From: Epiperipatus broadwayi
Lineage: Eukaryota; Onychophora; Udeonychophora; Euonychophora; Peripatidae
Direction of reading: 5' to 3'
NCBI GenBank assembly: GCA_028023455.1
Contig: JAQFVV010006506.1
Coordinates: forward strand, 432,501-496,500
Length of the DNA stretch: 64,000 bases
The translations under genes and the position numbers were made by a program. Below, one piece after another: positions 1 to 12,890 of this stretch; the stretch's first letter is position 1, and the number at the start of each line of letters is the position of its first letter. Under the pieces are notes generated by a model. The model did no database searches. It was not told the DNA's origin and worked only from the letters and a program-made list of their open reading frames with translations.

Positions 1-2804
1 TATTGTCTCTGACCCACCACTCTATCCTACCCAAATTTAAGCTTTTTTGATATTGAATTGTGTGTATAATAATATTAAAAATGTATCAGTATATGTAAAA
101 TCCACCATAAACACACACACATTTCGATAACAAATTTAAAAGCAATAAATGGTATACTTTGTATTTCTTTTTTAGTTATATAAAAAAATATAATTTTAAC
201 CATTTATTTTAAATTATAAAGTTCATTATTTATTACTGTGTTTAAATTTCGTATTTAGTAATAATTTTAGAAATTGATTGTAATTTAATTAAAAGTAAAA
301 ATAATCGTATGTTCCCTTTTATGTTTGAAATTTTAAAAGTAATGGTTGGTGAGAGATAATAGATTAATTAAAAAGAAAAATTCCCTAAAATCTATTTACA
401 AAAATGTAAAGTAAAATTAAATGTGAACAATAGAAATGCAGCTTTCTAAATAAATAAACTTACATTGATTATCCTCAGGGCAAATAAGTGAATCCAAAAA
501 TAAAATATAACAAACAGTGAAAAGATAAGATCAAGAAAGGAGGACATTTTAAACTTTCCTAGAACTTTTAGTTGAACTTTAACTGTGCTCTCAATCAGTT
601 GAGAGTCTCCAGAAGTCATAAATTAATTTACCTACCACAGTATGGTCAAGTCAAAAGCACCCAGACTATTCTCCTTCCAGGAGATGGTCGATTGGGGGTT
701 GTTAATCTCTGCATATACCCTCCATATTGTCAACCATGAAGATCTGCTGCCCAAACAACTAGAAAGCTGCTGCTGCTGTTCAAATCAATGAATAATCTAA
801 ATGCTGGAAAGAACTGCTACTTCTGAAATCATGAACAATTTGCTATTGACTACTTAATTTAAAAACCTCATAAAATAGGTACCTGTACTACCCAAGCTCT
901 AGAGTACTCTAAATTAATAATCACACTATAGCTCATTCTCTATATAACTTGTAAACTATAACTTGTAAAACTATATTTTGTAAACTATGAAATTAATTAT
1001 TAATGGCTTATGTAAATTTCTTTAATAATCTAGCTTGCCTAATTCTATCTTTTCTTGGGTATGTATTTCTAAATTTTACATTTTATTATCTAATTATAGC
1101 ATGCTCATAAGATTTCTGACCAGATCTCACCAAATTCAAAGATAGATTTTAATCAATACGGTTTCCATTTTGTCTAGCAACCTATTAATATATTTTGTTA
1201 TACATTGCTGTTCACTGGTCAGCTCGGAAATCTCCATAATTTTCTAAATATAAATCCATGATTTCTTGAAACAGTGGATGCATATCTTGCAAATCCTCAT
1301 TAACATTTACTTCTCTAAATTACTTAATATTTTCATACAAATTGACACGCATTCAATGCTTAATTTTTGTAATGCAGGAATCTACTACTTATCAAATGGC
1401 TGACATATTAGTTATTAATACCCACCCAGATTACCTATTGTTTTATATTTTATTAAGTTTTTAAGTAATAATTCCATAAATTGCATTTCTTTGAGATTCA
1501 AAAAAGTTCTTTATTAAATGTTGATGAAGTAGGGCCAAGTTATAAAATATATTAAATCTTAGCAAAATAGTCTGTATATTATATATGTGTTACATTTTAG
1601 AGATGCGATGACCTATTATAAGCCTTTGATACTCTAGATTCTTTAGGATTTAAATTAATCCCAGTCATCTTACACAAGTGGACAAATAAATGTCCCATAG
1701 GGCTTGATGACCATCATGCAATTAGGAAGTAATCGTGGCATGAACTACTTGCCCCTAATTATGCTTATGTGACATCTTACCTCTTTAGGCCTATGGCAAA
1801 TGCCAGCCCATTGTTATAAACTTATCCACAGCTCTGCAGTTTTAATATACTGCCACCTTCATATCGCCTCTCTAGACGTACCATGTGTTTCTTTTTATTA
1901 ACATTATTATTCAATGTATAATTCCATCTCTGTATTAGTGACATAACTCACTCTCAAATAAATGTGTGTCCATATTAATATATAAATATATTTGTTAATT
2001 AAATAAATATATGTCCACCACTATGATTAATCCTACTTTAGACTCTTGCATTGCAAAGGTATAAATCCTCGATGGCATGCCCTTGAAATACTTGCTCGAG
2101 CATTTTAGGTAGCTAGATTATGTCAGCCAAATAAATATATTTCTCTATAAAATATGATAGTATCGGAAACACCGCTACTGAGATTTAAAGATAACCAAAT
2201 ATTATTGATAAGATGATTTGGTATGAAATATTTAAAATAAATAAATGTATCTGTTTAATATATAACAGTATTGAAAAATCCCATTACTGAGATTTTAAAT
2301 AATCAAATATTATTAGTTAAATGATTTATTCCAAAATATTCTAAATAAATAATTTTAAACTATACATCTGCCATTACATCTTTATTTATTCGATACCCAT
2401 TTAATAAAATAATTCCTCAATTCTGTAAAATATAAATGTTTAATATTAGTATTATTATTGGCTAACTTGAAAATAAATTCTTGAATCTTGCATATCCCTG
2501 ACCATCATGCCTAAAGAAATATTTACTAATGTCACATCAGATGCATTGTTTTGTAGATTGTATTGTGGAACTGATAAACTATGTTCCAACTTAGTATGGG
2601 TGGCTTCACTACTTAGATGGTGCTGCAGCTCTGTGTGGTGGTCGATTTCTGCATTATGTTAGCGAACCAAATGAATCTGACTGTTACAAGAGTAAACATC
2701 AAACAGTTATCTAGCTAACTATTGGAAAGCTAAATGATGAGCAGATGATTATTGCACCAGTTATTCACTTAATGTCAAGAGAAATTCAAATTGTGACATA
2801 CCAG
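1..2804. other. AT-rich non-coding DNA
   Basis: No open reading frame, RNA gene or recognisable repeat could be supported here on either strand. The sequence is AT-rich with short homopolymer and TA runs only. Confidence 0.6.
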
Positions 2805-2890
2805 TGGGGCCAATAATTAACCTGGAGCTTGTAAGACAAGAAAATACTGGGGCCAATAATTAACCTGGAGCTTCTATGACAAGAAAATAC
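2805..2890. repeat. 43-bp direct tandem duplication
   Basis: Two adjacent 43-bp copies (2805-2847 and 2848-2890), each starting TGGGGCCAATAATTAACC, differ at only a few bases near the middle. It is a local duplication of unknown meaning. Confidence 0.9.
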
Positions 2891-3336
2891 TGTCTATAGT
2901 GCATAACCCTTGTTCAGCAGAAAGAAAACACAAAATCCTACTTAAATATGCTAACCAAGTATGATATCACCTGTAGAATGATTATGGAGTAGAAGCCCAC
3001 TTCAGTGCATCTTCCCAGCTTCTCTCCTACCATCAAAAAAAATTGTAAACACCAAGATTCAAACACCAAGCCATGATGATGAATTCCATGATATTGTGCT
3101 GCATTCAAGTCCAGCCCTTGTCAGTAGATAAATAGATGTATAGCCCACTCAAAACCCAGAGAAGGGTGAAGCTTATAGACTTTATCAGGTACACTACTTT
3201 GTTTTTTGTTTGTTTATCTTATTTTAAATTTATAAACAAAGCAATAATCTCCATACAGTAGTGTTTCTTGTGCTAAACAGAGTAATCTATGGATGCCAGA
3301 AGGATTGTGCATAAAATTCCTATCAAATGCCTACTC

Positions 3337-3397
3337 ATTCAATATCCTCAGACTAGTTTTAGGCTTGTGTGGCATTCATCAGAGAGAAGCTTTGGAT
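3337..3397 (-). ncRNA. Hammerhead ribozyme motif, decayed copy
   Basis: Read on the minus strand, this copy keeps CUGAUGA, but the stem II side and the following GAAA (here AAAA) are mutated. The ACUAGUC stem III and cleavage triplet are kept. It is probably inactive because G12 is lost. Confidence 0.65.
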
Positions 3398-3794
3398 CTG
3401 AGAGCACTGCATCCAGAACTTAGGATTTAATGCAACCCTCCAGCAACCAGCTTTTATCTCTACTTAACTACAAAACTATGAGAATAAAATTTAAAAACAC
3501 AAACAATATTTTTAATCTAAGCTCAATAGCTTATATAGTCATATGGGTCTGAACTCAGTTCAGCACCCATACATTTTGGTGTCTTTGGCTCTTTAACAAC
3601 CATAGCCACCACTATGCTATTAGGGAAGATTGGTGTTAAACCATTAAGCATCACATGATCACCTCTCTTATACTAGCACATAACTGTTTATAAACAAAGC
3701 AAAACTCTCCATACAGTAGTGCCACCTGTGCTAAGCAGAGTTATCAATGGATGCCAGAAGGCTTGTACATAAAACCACTATCTAATTTCTACTC

Positions 3795-3850
3795 ATCCAA
3801 TATCCCCAGACTAGTTTCTGGCTTGTGGCCTGCGTCAGTGAGGAGCTTTG
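3795..3850 (-). ncRNA. Hammerhead ribozyme motif, truncated copy
   Basis: On the minus strand this copy has UCCUCA, then CUGACGC in place of CUGAUGA, a GGC/GCC stem II with CACAA loop, GAAAC, ACUAGUC and UGGGGA. A9 is changed, and the outer stem I strand is cut off at the inversion junction near 3850. Confidence 0.65.
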
Positions 3851-3968
3851 CTTGAAAATATTTTTTGGGTTTTCAATTTCATTCTCATAGTTTTGTAGTT
3901 AAGTAGAGATAACAGGTGGTTGCTGGAGGGTTGCATTAGATCCTAACATCTGGATGCAGTGCTTTCAG

Positions 3969-4027
3969 ATCCAAAGTTTCTCACTAACAAAGGCCACAAG
4001 CCAAAAACTAGTCTGGGGATATTGGAT
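3969..4027 (+). ncRNA. Hammerhead ribozyme motif, decayed copy
   Basis: The outer stem I (AUCCAA with UUGGAU), the ACUAGUC stem III and the GGC/GCC stem II are intact. The core reads CUAACAA and the GAAA reads AAAA, so both G5 and G12 are lost and the copy should be inactive. Confidence 0.65.
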
Positions 4028-4422
4028 TAATAGGCATTAGATAGGGATTTTATGCATAAGCCTTCTGGCATCCATTGATTACTCTGTTGGCACAGGTGGC
4101 ACAACTGTATGGAGAGTTTTGCTTTGTTTATAAACAGTTATGTGCTAGTATAAGAGAGGTGATCATGTGATGCTTAATGGTTTAACACCAATCATGCCTA
4201 ATAGGATAGTGGTGGCTATGGTTGTTAAAGAGCCAAAGGCACCAAAATATATGGGTGCTGAATTGAGTTCTGATCCATATGACTATATAAGGTATTGAGA
4301 TTAGATTGAAAATATTTATTTGTTTTTCACTTTCATTCTCATAGTTTTGTAGGTAAGTAAAGATAAAAGGTGGTTGCTGGAGGGTTGCATTAGATCTTAA
4401 GATATGGATGCAGTGCTCTCAG

Positions 4423-4480
4423 ATCCAAAGCTTCTCACTGATGAAGGCACAAGCCAGAAACTAGTCTGTGGATATTGGAT
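4423..4480 (+). ncRNA. Hammerhead ribozyme motif
   Basis: CUGAUGA is at 4438-4444, stem II is GGC/GCC with a four-base ACAA loop (one C deleted from the loop, helix retained), then GAAAC, ACUAGUC and outer stem I AUCCAA/UUGGAU. The inner stem I has one mismatch (UUCUCA against UGUGGA). This is the best preserved ribozyme of the 3-kb insertion. Confidence 0.75.
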
Positions 4481-4641
4481 GAGTAAGCATTAGATAGGGG
4501 ACTTTATGCACAAGCCTTCTGGCATCCGTTGATTACCCTGTTTAGCACACATGGCACTACTGTATGGAGAGTTTTGCTCTGTTTATTAACAGTTATGTGC
4601 TAGTATAAGAGAGGTGATCATGTGATGTTATTTTAAATTTA

Positions 4642-6196
4642 ATACATGTAACTTCATAAATATATAACTCGTGTACTTACGCATATCAATACACCTTTTA
4701 TGTAACTCATTATTTTTTGTTGGCTTCATGCATGTGTGTGTGGGTCTATAATCCACAAACCACTATCTTTCATGTATTAGTTATTTAATCCATTTTTTAT
4801 TAAGAAAGTAATTTTCCTTTATTTATTCTAATGTTTGCTTTATTAAACATTTCTTTTATGATTATATTCCTTATTTAATTAAAATGATTTATATAGTTAG
4901 TAATATTTGTGTTGTATATTAATTCAACCTCAGAATGTTAGTTTTATTATTATCATATTATAAATGATATGGGATAATGGTCTAATAAAAGTTTTATCAT
5001 AGAATTCTGAAAATGACTACTGCTATATATTGTTTTTTGCTTTGTCATTTACTTTCTCTGACCAAATAATTAATTAATTGTGTGAGTTTTCCAATCCCCA
5101 TTTCTTTAACTGAGAAGAGAGTATGCTGAGCTAGCAAATGGGACATCATCTTACTGGATCTTAAATCTTTATTATCATGAGAATAATTGTTTATTAGTTT
5201 TTTTTTGAATAATTATTTATCTTCATATATGCCCAATAATAATTGAACTTGCATATTATCCTTTAATCAGAATGAGAATTAATTTTTCTTCTGGGAGTGG
5301 TGCGAGGGTTGGTTTAAAATCATCCCCCAAAGATATGTAAAAATCAATCTTTTTAAAAGTATCTTTTGTGTCTGTAATAATATTATGCTAAAGCATTTAA
5401 ATTTTTCATTATTCCAGCATGTTGCCATATTTCCTTTCATGTTCGATTTGTGCACATGCTTATATCAATGGAACAAGTAGATGATTGGTACAGATGAAAA
5501 TTTTGGTGCCAAACATGTTGGGCCTGATTTAAAGTGGCCAGTATAGGAAAAACACAGATGCTAAACATAACTAAAGAAAATAGAAAGTCTCACAAAATCT
5601 CAAAAGTAGAGACAAGATTTTTAAAAAAAAAAAATAGAGAAAAGAGTTTCCGATTATGAATCTTAATAATTAAGAATTTTAAACTTTGTTTTGTTTTTGA
5701 AGCGACCTTTGTCACTACAATATTATTGGTTTAGATTGTTTTTGCTGTATATAAATATTTACAATAAAAATAAATTTAAAAAGTTAGATAAATAAAATGT
5801 TGCAGAAAAAATATACAATAGTATACAAAAATAAACTACGTATTGTATAAAAACAGGTGGTGGACTTCAGAAATAAAGATTTTTTTTGTAAAAAGAGAAA
5901 AGGTAAAAAAAATCTTTATTGAATAATGTAGAATTGTGAAATTTCATGATAGGAAATTTGGTTTTTGATGGTATGTAACAGTTAGAATCATAATACTATT
6001 CAGGATCAATTTCTTTTTTGCTTTGTCTTGACAATTTCAATATATGTACAATTTAATTTTTGCATGATTTTTATATATTTTATTATTGTTGTTTGAAGAT
6101 TGATCTCAGAATAAGTTTATTATTTATAGTCAATAAAAGCATAAGAGAAATATAACACAGAAGGGTAAAATAAATGATGGTAGGGATAAGGAAAGC
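4642..6196. other. AT-rich non-coding DNA upstream of the Ty3/gypsy relic
   Basis: No coding region is supported. The part from about 5500 could be the leader or 5' LTR of the gypsy-like element that follows, but I could not find a matching direct repeat downstream. Confidence 0.5.
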
Positions 6197-6317
6197 TCAG
6201 TGTGGCATGCGCTGAATAATTTTATGAAAAAAAAAAGAAAGAAAAAATAAGTGAATAAAAGTAGCATTAAACCATAGTATTAATAAGTAATCACATAAAA
6301 TATAGCTAAATGGGTAA

Positions 6318-6662
6318 ATGGTGGAAATAAGCCAGCCTAAAATATCCAGAAGTGGAATAGAGGCAGCCATGGAGCTGCAAAGTGAAGGAAAACCCATGGA
6401 GCTGCAAAGTGAAGGAAAACCCATGAGGGAAAAAAACCTGGTGACAATGATGGAAAGGTTTATCAATATCATGAGACTAACCCTCAACCAGATGTCAAGT
6501 GAAAAAAAATATGATAAAGGAAATGTCAAACAAAATAAAAGAGAGATTGCAATAAAGGTGAATACCTTCAACAAAGTAATAAAGAGTGGTCAGAAAAGGA
6601 GACAAAACAACAAGAGTATAACCATAGCAAGACTAAAAAGAAGAGAAAAAGAAAAGACATGA
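6318..6662 (+). CDS. Gag-like or leader open reading frame of the gypsy relic
   Basis: This is an open frame of 114 codons, lysine- and arginine-rich towards the C terminus. It carries a perfect 27-bp duplication (6369-6395 and 6396-6422) that repeats the peptide MELQSEGKP. No CCHC zinc knuckle is visible. Its position just before the protease suggests gag, but the protein has no recognisable domain, so function is inferred from context. Frame and start are uncertain because the element is broken. Confidence 0.4.
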   Translation: MVEISQPKISRSGIEAAMELQSEGKPMELQSEGKPMREKNLVTMMERFINIMRLTLNQMSSEKKYDKGNVKQNKREIAIKVNTFNKVIKSGQKRRQNNKSITIARLKRREKEKT

Positions 6663-6686
6663 AAAAAGACAATAACAGGGAAAGAA

Positions 6687-7244
6687 ATGGCAAACCTAGT
6701 ATGGTCATGGAAAGATAGAGTATTGTACTATGCTCTGCAGAACTGTCCTAAGATAATAGTTTTGCTAGAAGGGATTAAGGGAAAAGCCTTATTGGACACA
6801 GGGAGTCAAATCTTTGTGATATCAGAGGAATTATACCAGTGCATATTAAAAAAAATCCAGAAGTCGAGATCCTTCATTGAAACTCACCCAAGTAACACTA
6901 GCAAACAATTGCAAAGTGAAACTTGTGCCGATACAAATCTGGCTGCCATTAGAAATCAATGGTAAAGTGACCTCCCCTGTGTTTCTAACAATGGACAGTT
7001 TAATCAATGAGGTGGTACTTGTTTCAGACTGCTTGACTATGAAAAGGGACTTGTCATGTGCAATGGCCAAGAAATCAAATTTTACCCCCTCAGCTATATC
7101 ATGAAAAGGGGACATGTTGCCTTCACCAGGCTAATACCAGATATGCTTATAAAAAGGGTGAATGAAATGAGATCAATCTCTGTGGAGGGCAGAGAAAGAA
7201 TGAAAAAATCTCAGGATCATTGGAGGGTACCAACAAAAAATTAA
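6687..7244 (+). pseudogene. Retroviral-type aspartic protease region, frameshifted
   Basis: The first frame (6687-6965) contains KALLDTGSQIFVIS, the DTGS catalytic signature of retropepsins with its following hydrophobic strand. After a frameshift the second frame (6877-7104) continues with VKLVPIQIWLPLEINGK and INEVVLVSDCL, matching the C-terminal half of Ty3/gypsy proteases, where ILG-x-DWL is usual. The protease would cut the element's own polyprotein, but the frameshift prevents a complete enzyme. Confidence 0.75.
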
Positions 7245-7289
7245 ACTGAAAATAAAGAACCATTCCAAGTATGATCATACCCTATATTT

Positions 7290-8090
7290 CATCAGTTCAA
7301 AGAGGTGGAAAAGCAATTGGAGCAGATGTTGGAATGGGAAATCATTGAAAAATGTTCTTCTCCTTATTACAATCCCCTAGTTATTGTAAGAAAAAATTGA
7401 GCCATCCAGCTATATTTAGATGCCCATAAACTCAATAGGGCCACAATACCTGATTGTATTATCCCTCCACCCATGCATGATTTATTAATGAAGTCTAAAG
7501 AAAAACAAGTCTTTTAAATGTTTGATTTGACCACCAGTTATTGGCAAATCTAACTGCAACCAGCAGACCATTAGTACACAGCTTTTAGATATGGAAGGTA
7601 TTCCTATCAATTTAATTGAATGCCCTTTGGTTTGGTCAACAGTGGAACTGGCTTGCTAAGATGCCTGAACCAAGTTTTGTGAGTGGAAACAAAGAAAATC
7701 CTAACTATGTATGTGTATGATGTAGTTGTGGTATCCCCATCAGTGGAGGAGCATCTCCAGCAGTTGAAATTATTCTTTGGAGAGTGCAGGGAAAAGGAGA
7801 TTAAAATAAACATGAAGAAAGTTGCCTGAACCAAGTTTTGTGAGTGGAAACAAATAAAATTCTAACTATGTATGTGTATGATGTAGTTGTGGTAGCCCCA
7901 TCGATGGAGGAGCATCTCCAGCAGTTGGAATTATTTTTTGGAGAGTGCAGGAAAAAGGATATTAAAATAAACATGAAGAAAAGTGTGTTCATATCAGAAA
8001 AGATTGAATTCCTGGGTCATCTTGTGGGCCAGATAGGGATCAAACCCCATCCTGATAAAGGCCATCACCAAATTTCCTGTGCCTAAAACT
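7290..8090 (+). pseudogene. Ty3/gypsy reverse transcriptase, broken
   Basis: Conserved blocks appear in order across frames: VEKQLEQMLEWEIIEKCSSP (from about 7307), YLDAHKLNRATIPD, FDLTTSYWQI, then MPFGLVNSGTGL (about 7620). The catalytic box region reads YVYDVVVV rather than Y-x-DD, so the active site is damaged. EEHLQQLELFFGECRKK, INMKKSVF and IEFLGHLV follow. Several in-frame stops and a 161-bp internal duplication confirm a dead copy. Confidence 0.88.
7662..7983 (+). repeat. 161-bp tandem duplication inside the reverse transcriptase
   Basis: The segment 7662-7822 is repeated at 7823-7983, both starting TGCCTGAACCAAG. The copies differ by roughly ten substitutions, so the duplication is not recent. 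As 161 is not a multiple of three, it shifts the reading frame after the active-site box. Confidence 0.92.
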
Positions 8091-8660
8091 AAACACCAGA
8101 TTCAGTCATTCTTGGGAATGTGTAATTTTTACAACAGGTTATGTGAGAAATTTGCCAACCAAATGGAACCTCTTTTGAAGCTGCTCAGAATGAAAACAAA
8201 ATGGAACTGGAATGCAGATTAATAAGAAGCCTTCAAAAGAGTCAAGATGACCTTTATAAAACAGGTAGTACTCACATATCCACACTTCGGCAAACCATTT
8301 TTACTTCAAACTGATAGTAGTGGGTATGGGCTAGATTTTACCATCTCAGATCCAGCCAGATGGGAGAATAGGGATGTTGTATTTCATAAGCCATTTATTG
8401 AAGAAGCCTGAAATCAATTACACCATCACTGAGAAAGAGACTCTAGTCATCAGATGGGCTTTTTAAAAATTTCAGCCCATGTTGTTGGGATCTGAGATGG
8501 TGGTGATCACCAACTTTGGAGTTCCTCAACCATAGTTATCTCACTAACAGCCATCTTGTGAGATGGAGTCTGTTGCTTCAGGAGTTCAACTACATGATTC
8601 AATACTGTAAAGGGGGAGCAAAAATGTAGTTGCTGACATTTTAAGTCACCATCTGGTGCT
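8070..8660 (+). pseudogene. Gypsy RT thumb and RNase H region, broken
   Basis: Plus-strand reading gives KHQIQSFLGMCNFYNRLCEK, then FANQMEPLLKLL and KPFLLQTDSSGYGL. The last is the first RNase H aspartate block (usually TDAS). Many stops and frame changes follow. It links the reverse transcriptase to the integrase in the usual Ty3/gypsy order. Confidence 0.8.
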
Positions 8661-8668
8661 CATCCTCA

Positions 8669-9870
8669 ATGGCATTTAAAGAGCAGAAACTCGCTCAGAC
8701 AACTGTACAGCAATGGGACAATGCAGGTTTGAACCAAATTATAATGCAGTGTCAGAATGAAACTCTAAGAGATGTGTTAATATCCAAAAGGACCATGCAA
8801 AGATACAAACAGGTGGAGGAAATACTTCATTATCAAATTCAAGAGGGAAAAGTTGAATGGAAGGTCGTGATACCAATAAAGATGAGACACTCTCTCATCT
8901 AATATATACATTGTTTATATGGGCATTATGAAACTCCAGAGACAGAATATTGCTTCAGGCACTGGTTTTATTGGACATGGATCCACCAGGAAATAATGTA
9001 CATGATGAGCAAGTGTGAAATCTGCCAGAGGGCAAAACCACCCAACAAAAAATACATGAACCCCATGAAGTCAAAACTCAAGGGAGATAATGGCCATCGA
9101 TTTTTATGGTCCTCTGACCCCCTCCAATCGAAAAAGATACTTGTTGGTGGCCTATGACTTTTTTCCCCAAATTTATAGCTGCTTATCCATTATCTATGAT
9201 CACTATGTGAGAAACTATTAAAGTACTGCACACTCTGCACTTCCTGTGAGTCAGGAAACCTGAGACTATTCTATAAGATCATGGGATACCCTTCATATTA
9301 GAAGAGTGGAATCAGTGGACAAATAAACAGGGGATCAAACATGTACTCATGTCCATCAGTAACCTCCAATCAAACCCCCGTGAGTGGTTTATGCAGGAGC
9401 TAGAGAAACCATTTTGTACATATCTACTAAACAACCATAGAGGATGGGTTAAGCAGTTACCTTGAGTACTCGATATTATTATTTGGTCAATTAATGAATC
9501 CACAGGATTGCATCTGCACTTCAGAAAACTAGCCCCTAAGTTGTTTAAGATGAAATTACCTGAAAGAAATATGTAAAACTGTGGACATGGAAGCAGACAG
9601 AAAAGAGGCTTATGCCCAAATGCAGCATATGAGCACTAGAAGAAAGAAATTGAAAGGTGCATCAAAGCATCAATTCAAAATAAAGGATAGTATGATGGTT
9701 AAGACTCCCCATGAAGTATGCCAGAGAAATTTCGGTTTAAAAAATTCTGTAACCTTTACAAAGATTCTTTTGAAATTGTGAAACACAGTGGAAATAATGC
9801 TTTCCGGATTAAGATAGAGCAAGGCATCAAGGGCACTTACAATGTGAATGACTTGAAACCCATGTTATAA
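8669..9870 (+). pseudogene. Ty3/gypsy integrase, broken
   Basis: After an open frame (8669-8899) corresponding to the region before the zinc finger, the reading HCLYGHYETPETEYCFRHWF followed by MSKCEICQRAKPPNKKYM (about 8910-9050) shows the HHCC zinc-binding domain. In another frame MAIDFYGPLTPSNRKRYLLV (about 9090) gives the first catalytic aspartate block of the DDE core. A later open frame (9581-9781) and the NVNDLKPML-like end match the C-terminal region. Stops and frameshifts make it non-functional. Confidence 0.82.
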
Positions 9871-12800
9871 AATTTAATTTTTTGAAAAATGTGGTTAATG
9901 ACAAAGACATTAAATAATAAACTCCATTTAAATGTCTCATGTCAGAAAGGATATTGTGCCAGGCATGATTGATATGGCCAAGCACAAGATAATGTTAAAT
10001 AAATTAATAGCCTAAAATACATAAAAAGCCATTAAGTGGAGGTATATATGATTTATATAATCAAACTTATTATAAATTAAGAGAGAACTGTGGCTATATC
10101 ATAATCTCATACACATATATGAGTAAAGCTAATATTTAAAGGCTTAAAAATATGTATTTGCAATTTTGATTTTTGTGTTTTTTTTTAAAAGAAAAAGAAA
10201 CTCCAAGATGTATTTATAATTTTAAATTTTTTTTTTGTTTGTTAAAGAAGCACTAAGATGTTTATTTACAATTTGTGATTCTGTATTATTTTTGACTGTT
10301 TACAAAGTAAATGTAAAAAGGAAAATTCAAAATATCATTTAAAAATAATTTTGAAATCGAAGTGTTAATGGTTATTTTTCTCTTCATTCACATTGGAGCA
10401 AGAGGAGGGGGATATTGTCTTAAATTTAAAAAAAGCCTAAAGACATTTTTGTTTCCTGTCCATTCTAAAATAATTTCAACTGGACAAAAAGAACTTACTT
10501 GAACTTGTAATAATGCAGGGAGAAAGGAATGTTCAATTTAAGTTAAAGGTTTTTTTAGCTTTGATTGTGTATAATGTAATTACTGAAAGGCAAAAAATAT
10601 GTTACCATACATTAAAATTTGCCATTAGTGATTATAACATAATGTAAATGTCTAAAAAATGAATGAAGCCTCATTAACTGATAAGAGCAGATAATGTAGT
10701 TTTTAAAAAATATACTAAATTTCACCAATATTTAAAAAATAAAAAATATTTCAACATTTGCAAATATGCCTGTGAGATCAAATTTCAAAGCAGCAATTTA
10801 TATACAGTAAAAAGCAAAAAGAACATTTCACCAGAGAGGTTCTAATTGTCTCCCAAAAATTTATCAAATTAATTATTCTCTGCTTTGAAATTATGGCATG
10901 TCATTTAAATTCATCAATATTTATAAAAATAAAAAGCAATACTCAAAACAATGGCTCTTGAATGTTTCCATCATAAAAATCCATTAAACAGAATGTCATT
11001 ATTTTGATTTAGAGAACAGATTGCAGCACACAGTGGTTTAAAAAATATGACAAAGATGGGAGAAATAACAGCAGGCTTTAGCAAAAAATTATAGTTCCAC
11101 AAAAACCAGGAAAAAAGAAAGTTCAAATTTGTAAGCTTTTGGTGCAAAATTATTTAGAGAAACATTCAAATTTTGAAGCATATTGGAGCAAAAATTATTT
11201 AGAAAAGCCATTTTTCAAACAGATTTCAGCAGACTTAAATAATAACTGCATATTTTAGAGAACATATTTTAACACACTTAAATAGTATCAGCAGATTAAA
11301 TAATAATTGTTGTTATTTGGTTTAAAAAAATACAACAAAGATAGCAGAAAGTAACAGAAAATTACAATTTAGAAACAGGAAAATTACACCAATGGTATAG
11401 CAATGGCATGCAATTCAGAAATTTTAAATTTTATACTGATGGTTTAGTACTGGCTTGAAATATTACATGGAATATTTCTTCATCATGGTGCACTCATCAC
11501 CACATGAATTTGGCTAAATATGAATCCCAAATTTTCATCATTTTGAATAATAAAAAAAATTACTGAAAAGATGTTACTTAAATTTCAGATGCTATTGACA
11601 TTTCAGAATGGGCTTTTGAAATGTTGCCTGAAAGTTTGTGCATGTTTAATGTTACATTCACTTGTGTAAAACAATTCAAATTAACCCCAACAAAAAATAA
11701 AAATATTCCAAACAACTTTTATGTCTAGCAGTACAAACTAATTAATATGACATAATAAAACTAAGAAGGTATTTCAAAAAACTAATTCAGTTACATTTTG
11801 ATTAAATTTATCGGCTCAAGAAATTAAATTTTTCACGTGAAAAGTCTATTACATCTCATTTCATTTTTTAAGTACAAATTGTGATGTGTAATATATTACA
11901 ATATATTTCTTTTTTTAATCTTTAATTGGTATATGTGTATGGATTTAATTAAGTATTTTTCTAAGAATCTTATATAACATACATATATAATAAAATGTTT
12001 ACACAAATTTTTACCAGTTTTTAACTTTTTGTATGTAGATTAAATATTAATTTTAAAAATTAATTTTGTTTACAGTGAAAGTAAATATAATTGTCACAAT
12101 GCCAGCAGCTAATGGATTTTTATGCTGCAAATAAGATTAGGGATATTAAGTTTGATGAGGGTATTTCCCAAGCAATGCATAAATGCAAATATGGGAATAT
12201 CTACAGGCTAACTTAAATAAACATGTTTTTATATTTGACTAGATCTTCAAAGTCCAATAAGTCTCAAAGGAGCATAGAGAAGGGTAGCAAATAAATGATT
12301 TCATGTCCCTTCTGTCATCAAAGCTCTAATCCAGCATACTATTTGAACCCCCAAAACCAGCTGTTAAATTATAATCATAAAGGAAAAGAAATGTTAGAAA
12401 GTAAGGTAATTAATATAGCAACCCTTCACCAAACCCAAAGTAACCAACATACTTGTTGTACGTGTGAGAGTTAAAATTTGAAAGCTAGTTAAAATTTTAC
12501 CTGTTTAGGGGAGGAGTGTTGTGAGAAATGGCTTACAACTACTAGCCTACACACCTTGCCCAATGTCTTCTTCAATATTTGAATTCAAACCAAGTGGTAG
12601 GAAAGGTAAATATCCTACATACTTCATTATATAAATGTAATATATACCTTCATAAACATACATATAGACTGATATGTTTGAGAGATTAAGGTTTTTTTAT
12701 CTATCATAAATAAATAAATTGTTTGTTTACATGGTGTGTATACATATGTAGATAAACATCTGTATAGAAAATAATGTGTTCGTTTATTGGTAGAAATTAA

Positions 12801-12890
12801 TTGTTTTTCTATTTGTTTATTCATGTAATTTTATTAATAAAAAAAAATACTAATTGACTGACATAGAACAGACATAATTAAAGATTAGAT
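9871..12890. other. AT-rich non-coding DNA
   Basis: No coding region is supported. A purine-rich tract near 10390-10410 and another near 12505-12515 resemble polypurine tracts of LTR elements, but no LTR pair was found. The 10.7-11.4 kb part has loosely recurring ATTTATAAAAATAAAAA-type words without a clear period. Confidence 0.5.

Larger units (their letters stand above)
3219..4641. mobile_element. Hammerhead-bearing retrozyme-like insertion, inverted array (family 1)
   Basis: A 1.4-kb insertion (3233-4627) is flanked by a perfect 14-bp target-site duplication, TTATTTTAAATTTA, at 3219-3232 and 4628-4641. The left part (3233 to about 3853) holds one full and one partial unit with the ribozyme sense on the minus strand. 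The right part (about 3854-4627) holds one partial and one full unit on the plus strand, so the 3' ends face outward. Units repeat every 454-458 bp. The left end stops at TAAACAAAGC, while the right end runs about 40 bp further to GATCATGTGATGTT. Units differ from one another by scattered substitutions, so this is an old copy. Metazoan retrozymes and Penelope-like elements are the known relatives; that assignment is inferred from ribozyme, tandem units and duplication length. Confidence 0.85.
6318..9870 (+). mobile_element. Degenerate Ty3/gypsy-like LTR retrotransposon, internal region
   Basis: Successive broken coding blocks on the plus strand follow the Ty3/gypsy order: a basic gag-like frame, an aspartic protease with DTGS, reverse transcriptase, RNase H and integrase. 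Each block is interrupted by stops and frameshifts. LTRs were not identified: purine-rich stretches near 10390 and 12505 look like polypurine tracts, but no paired repeat confirms either. The element is a dead genomic relic. Confidence 0.85.

Noticed and set aside
5886-6197. 5' LTR for the gypsy relic
   Set aside because: I could not find a matching direct repeat after 9870, so no LTR pair can be claimed.
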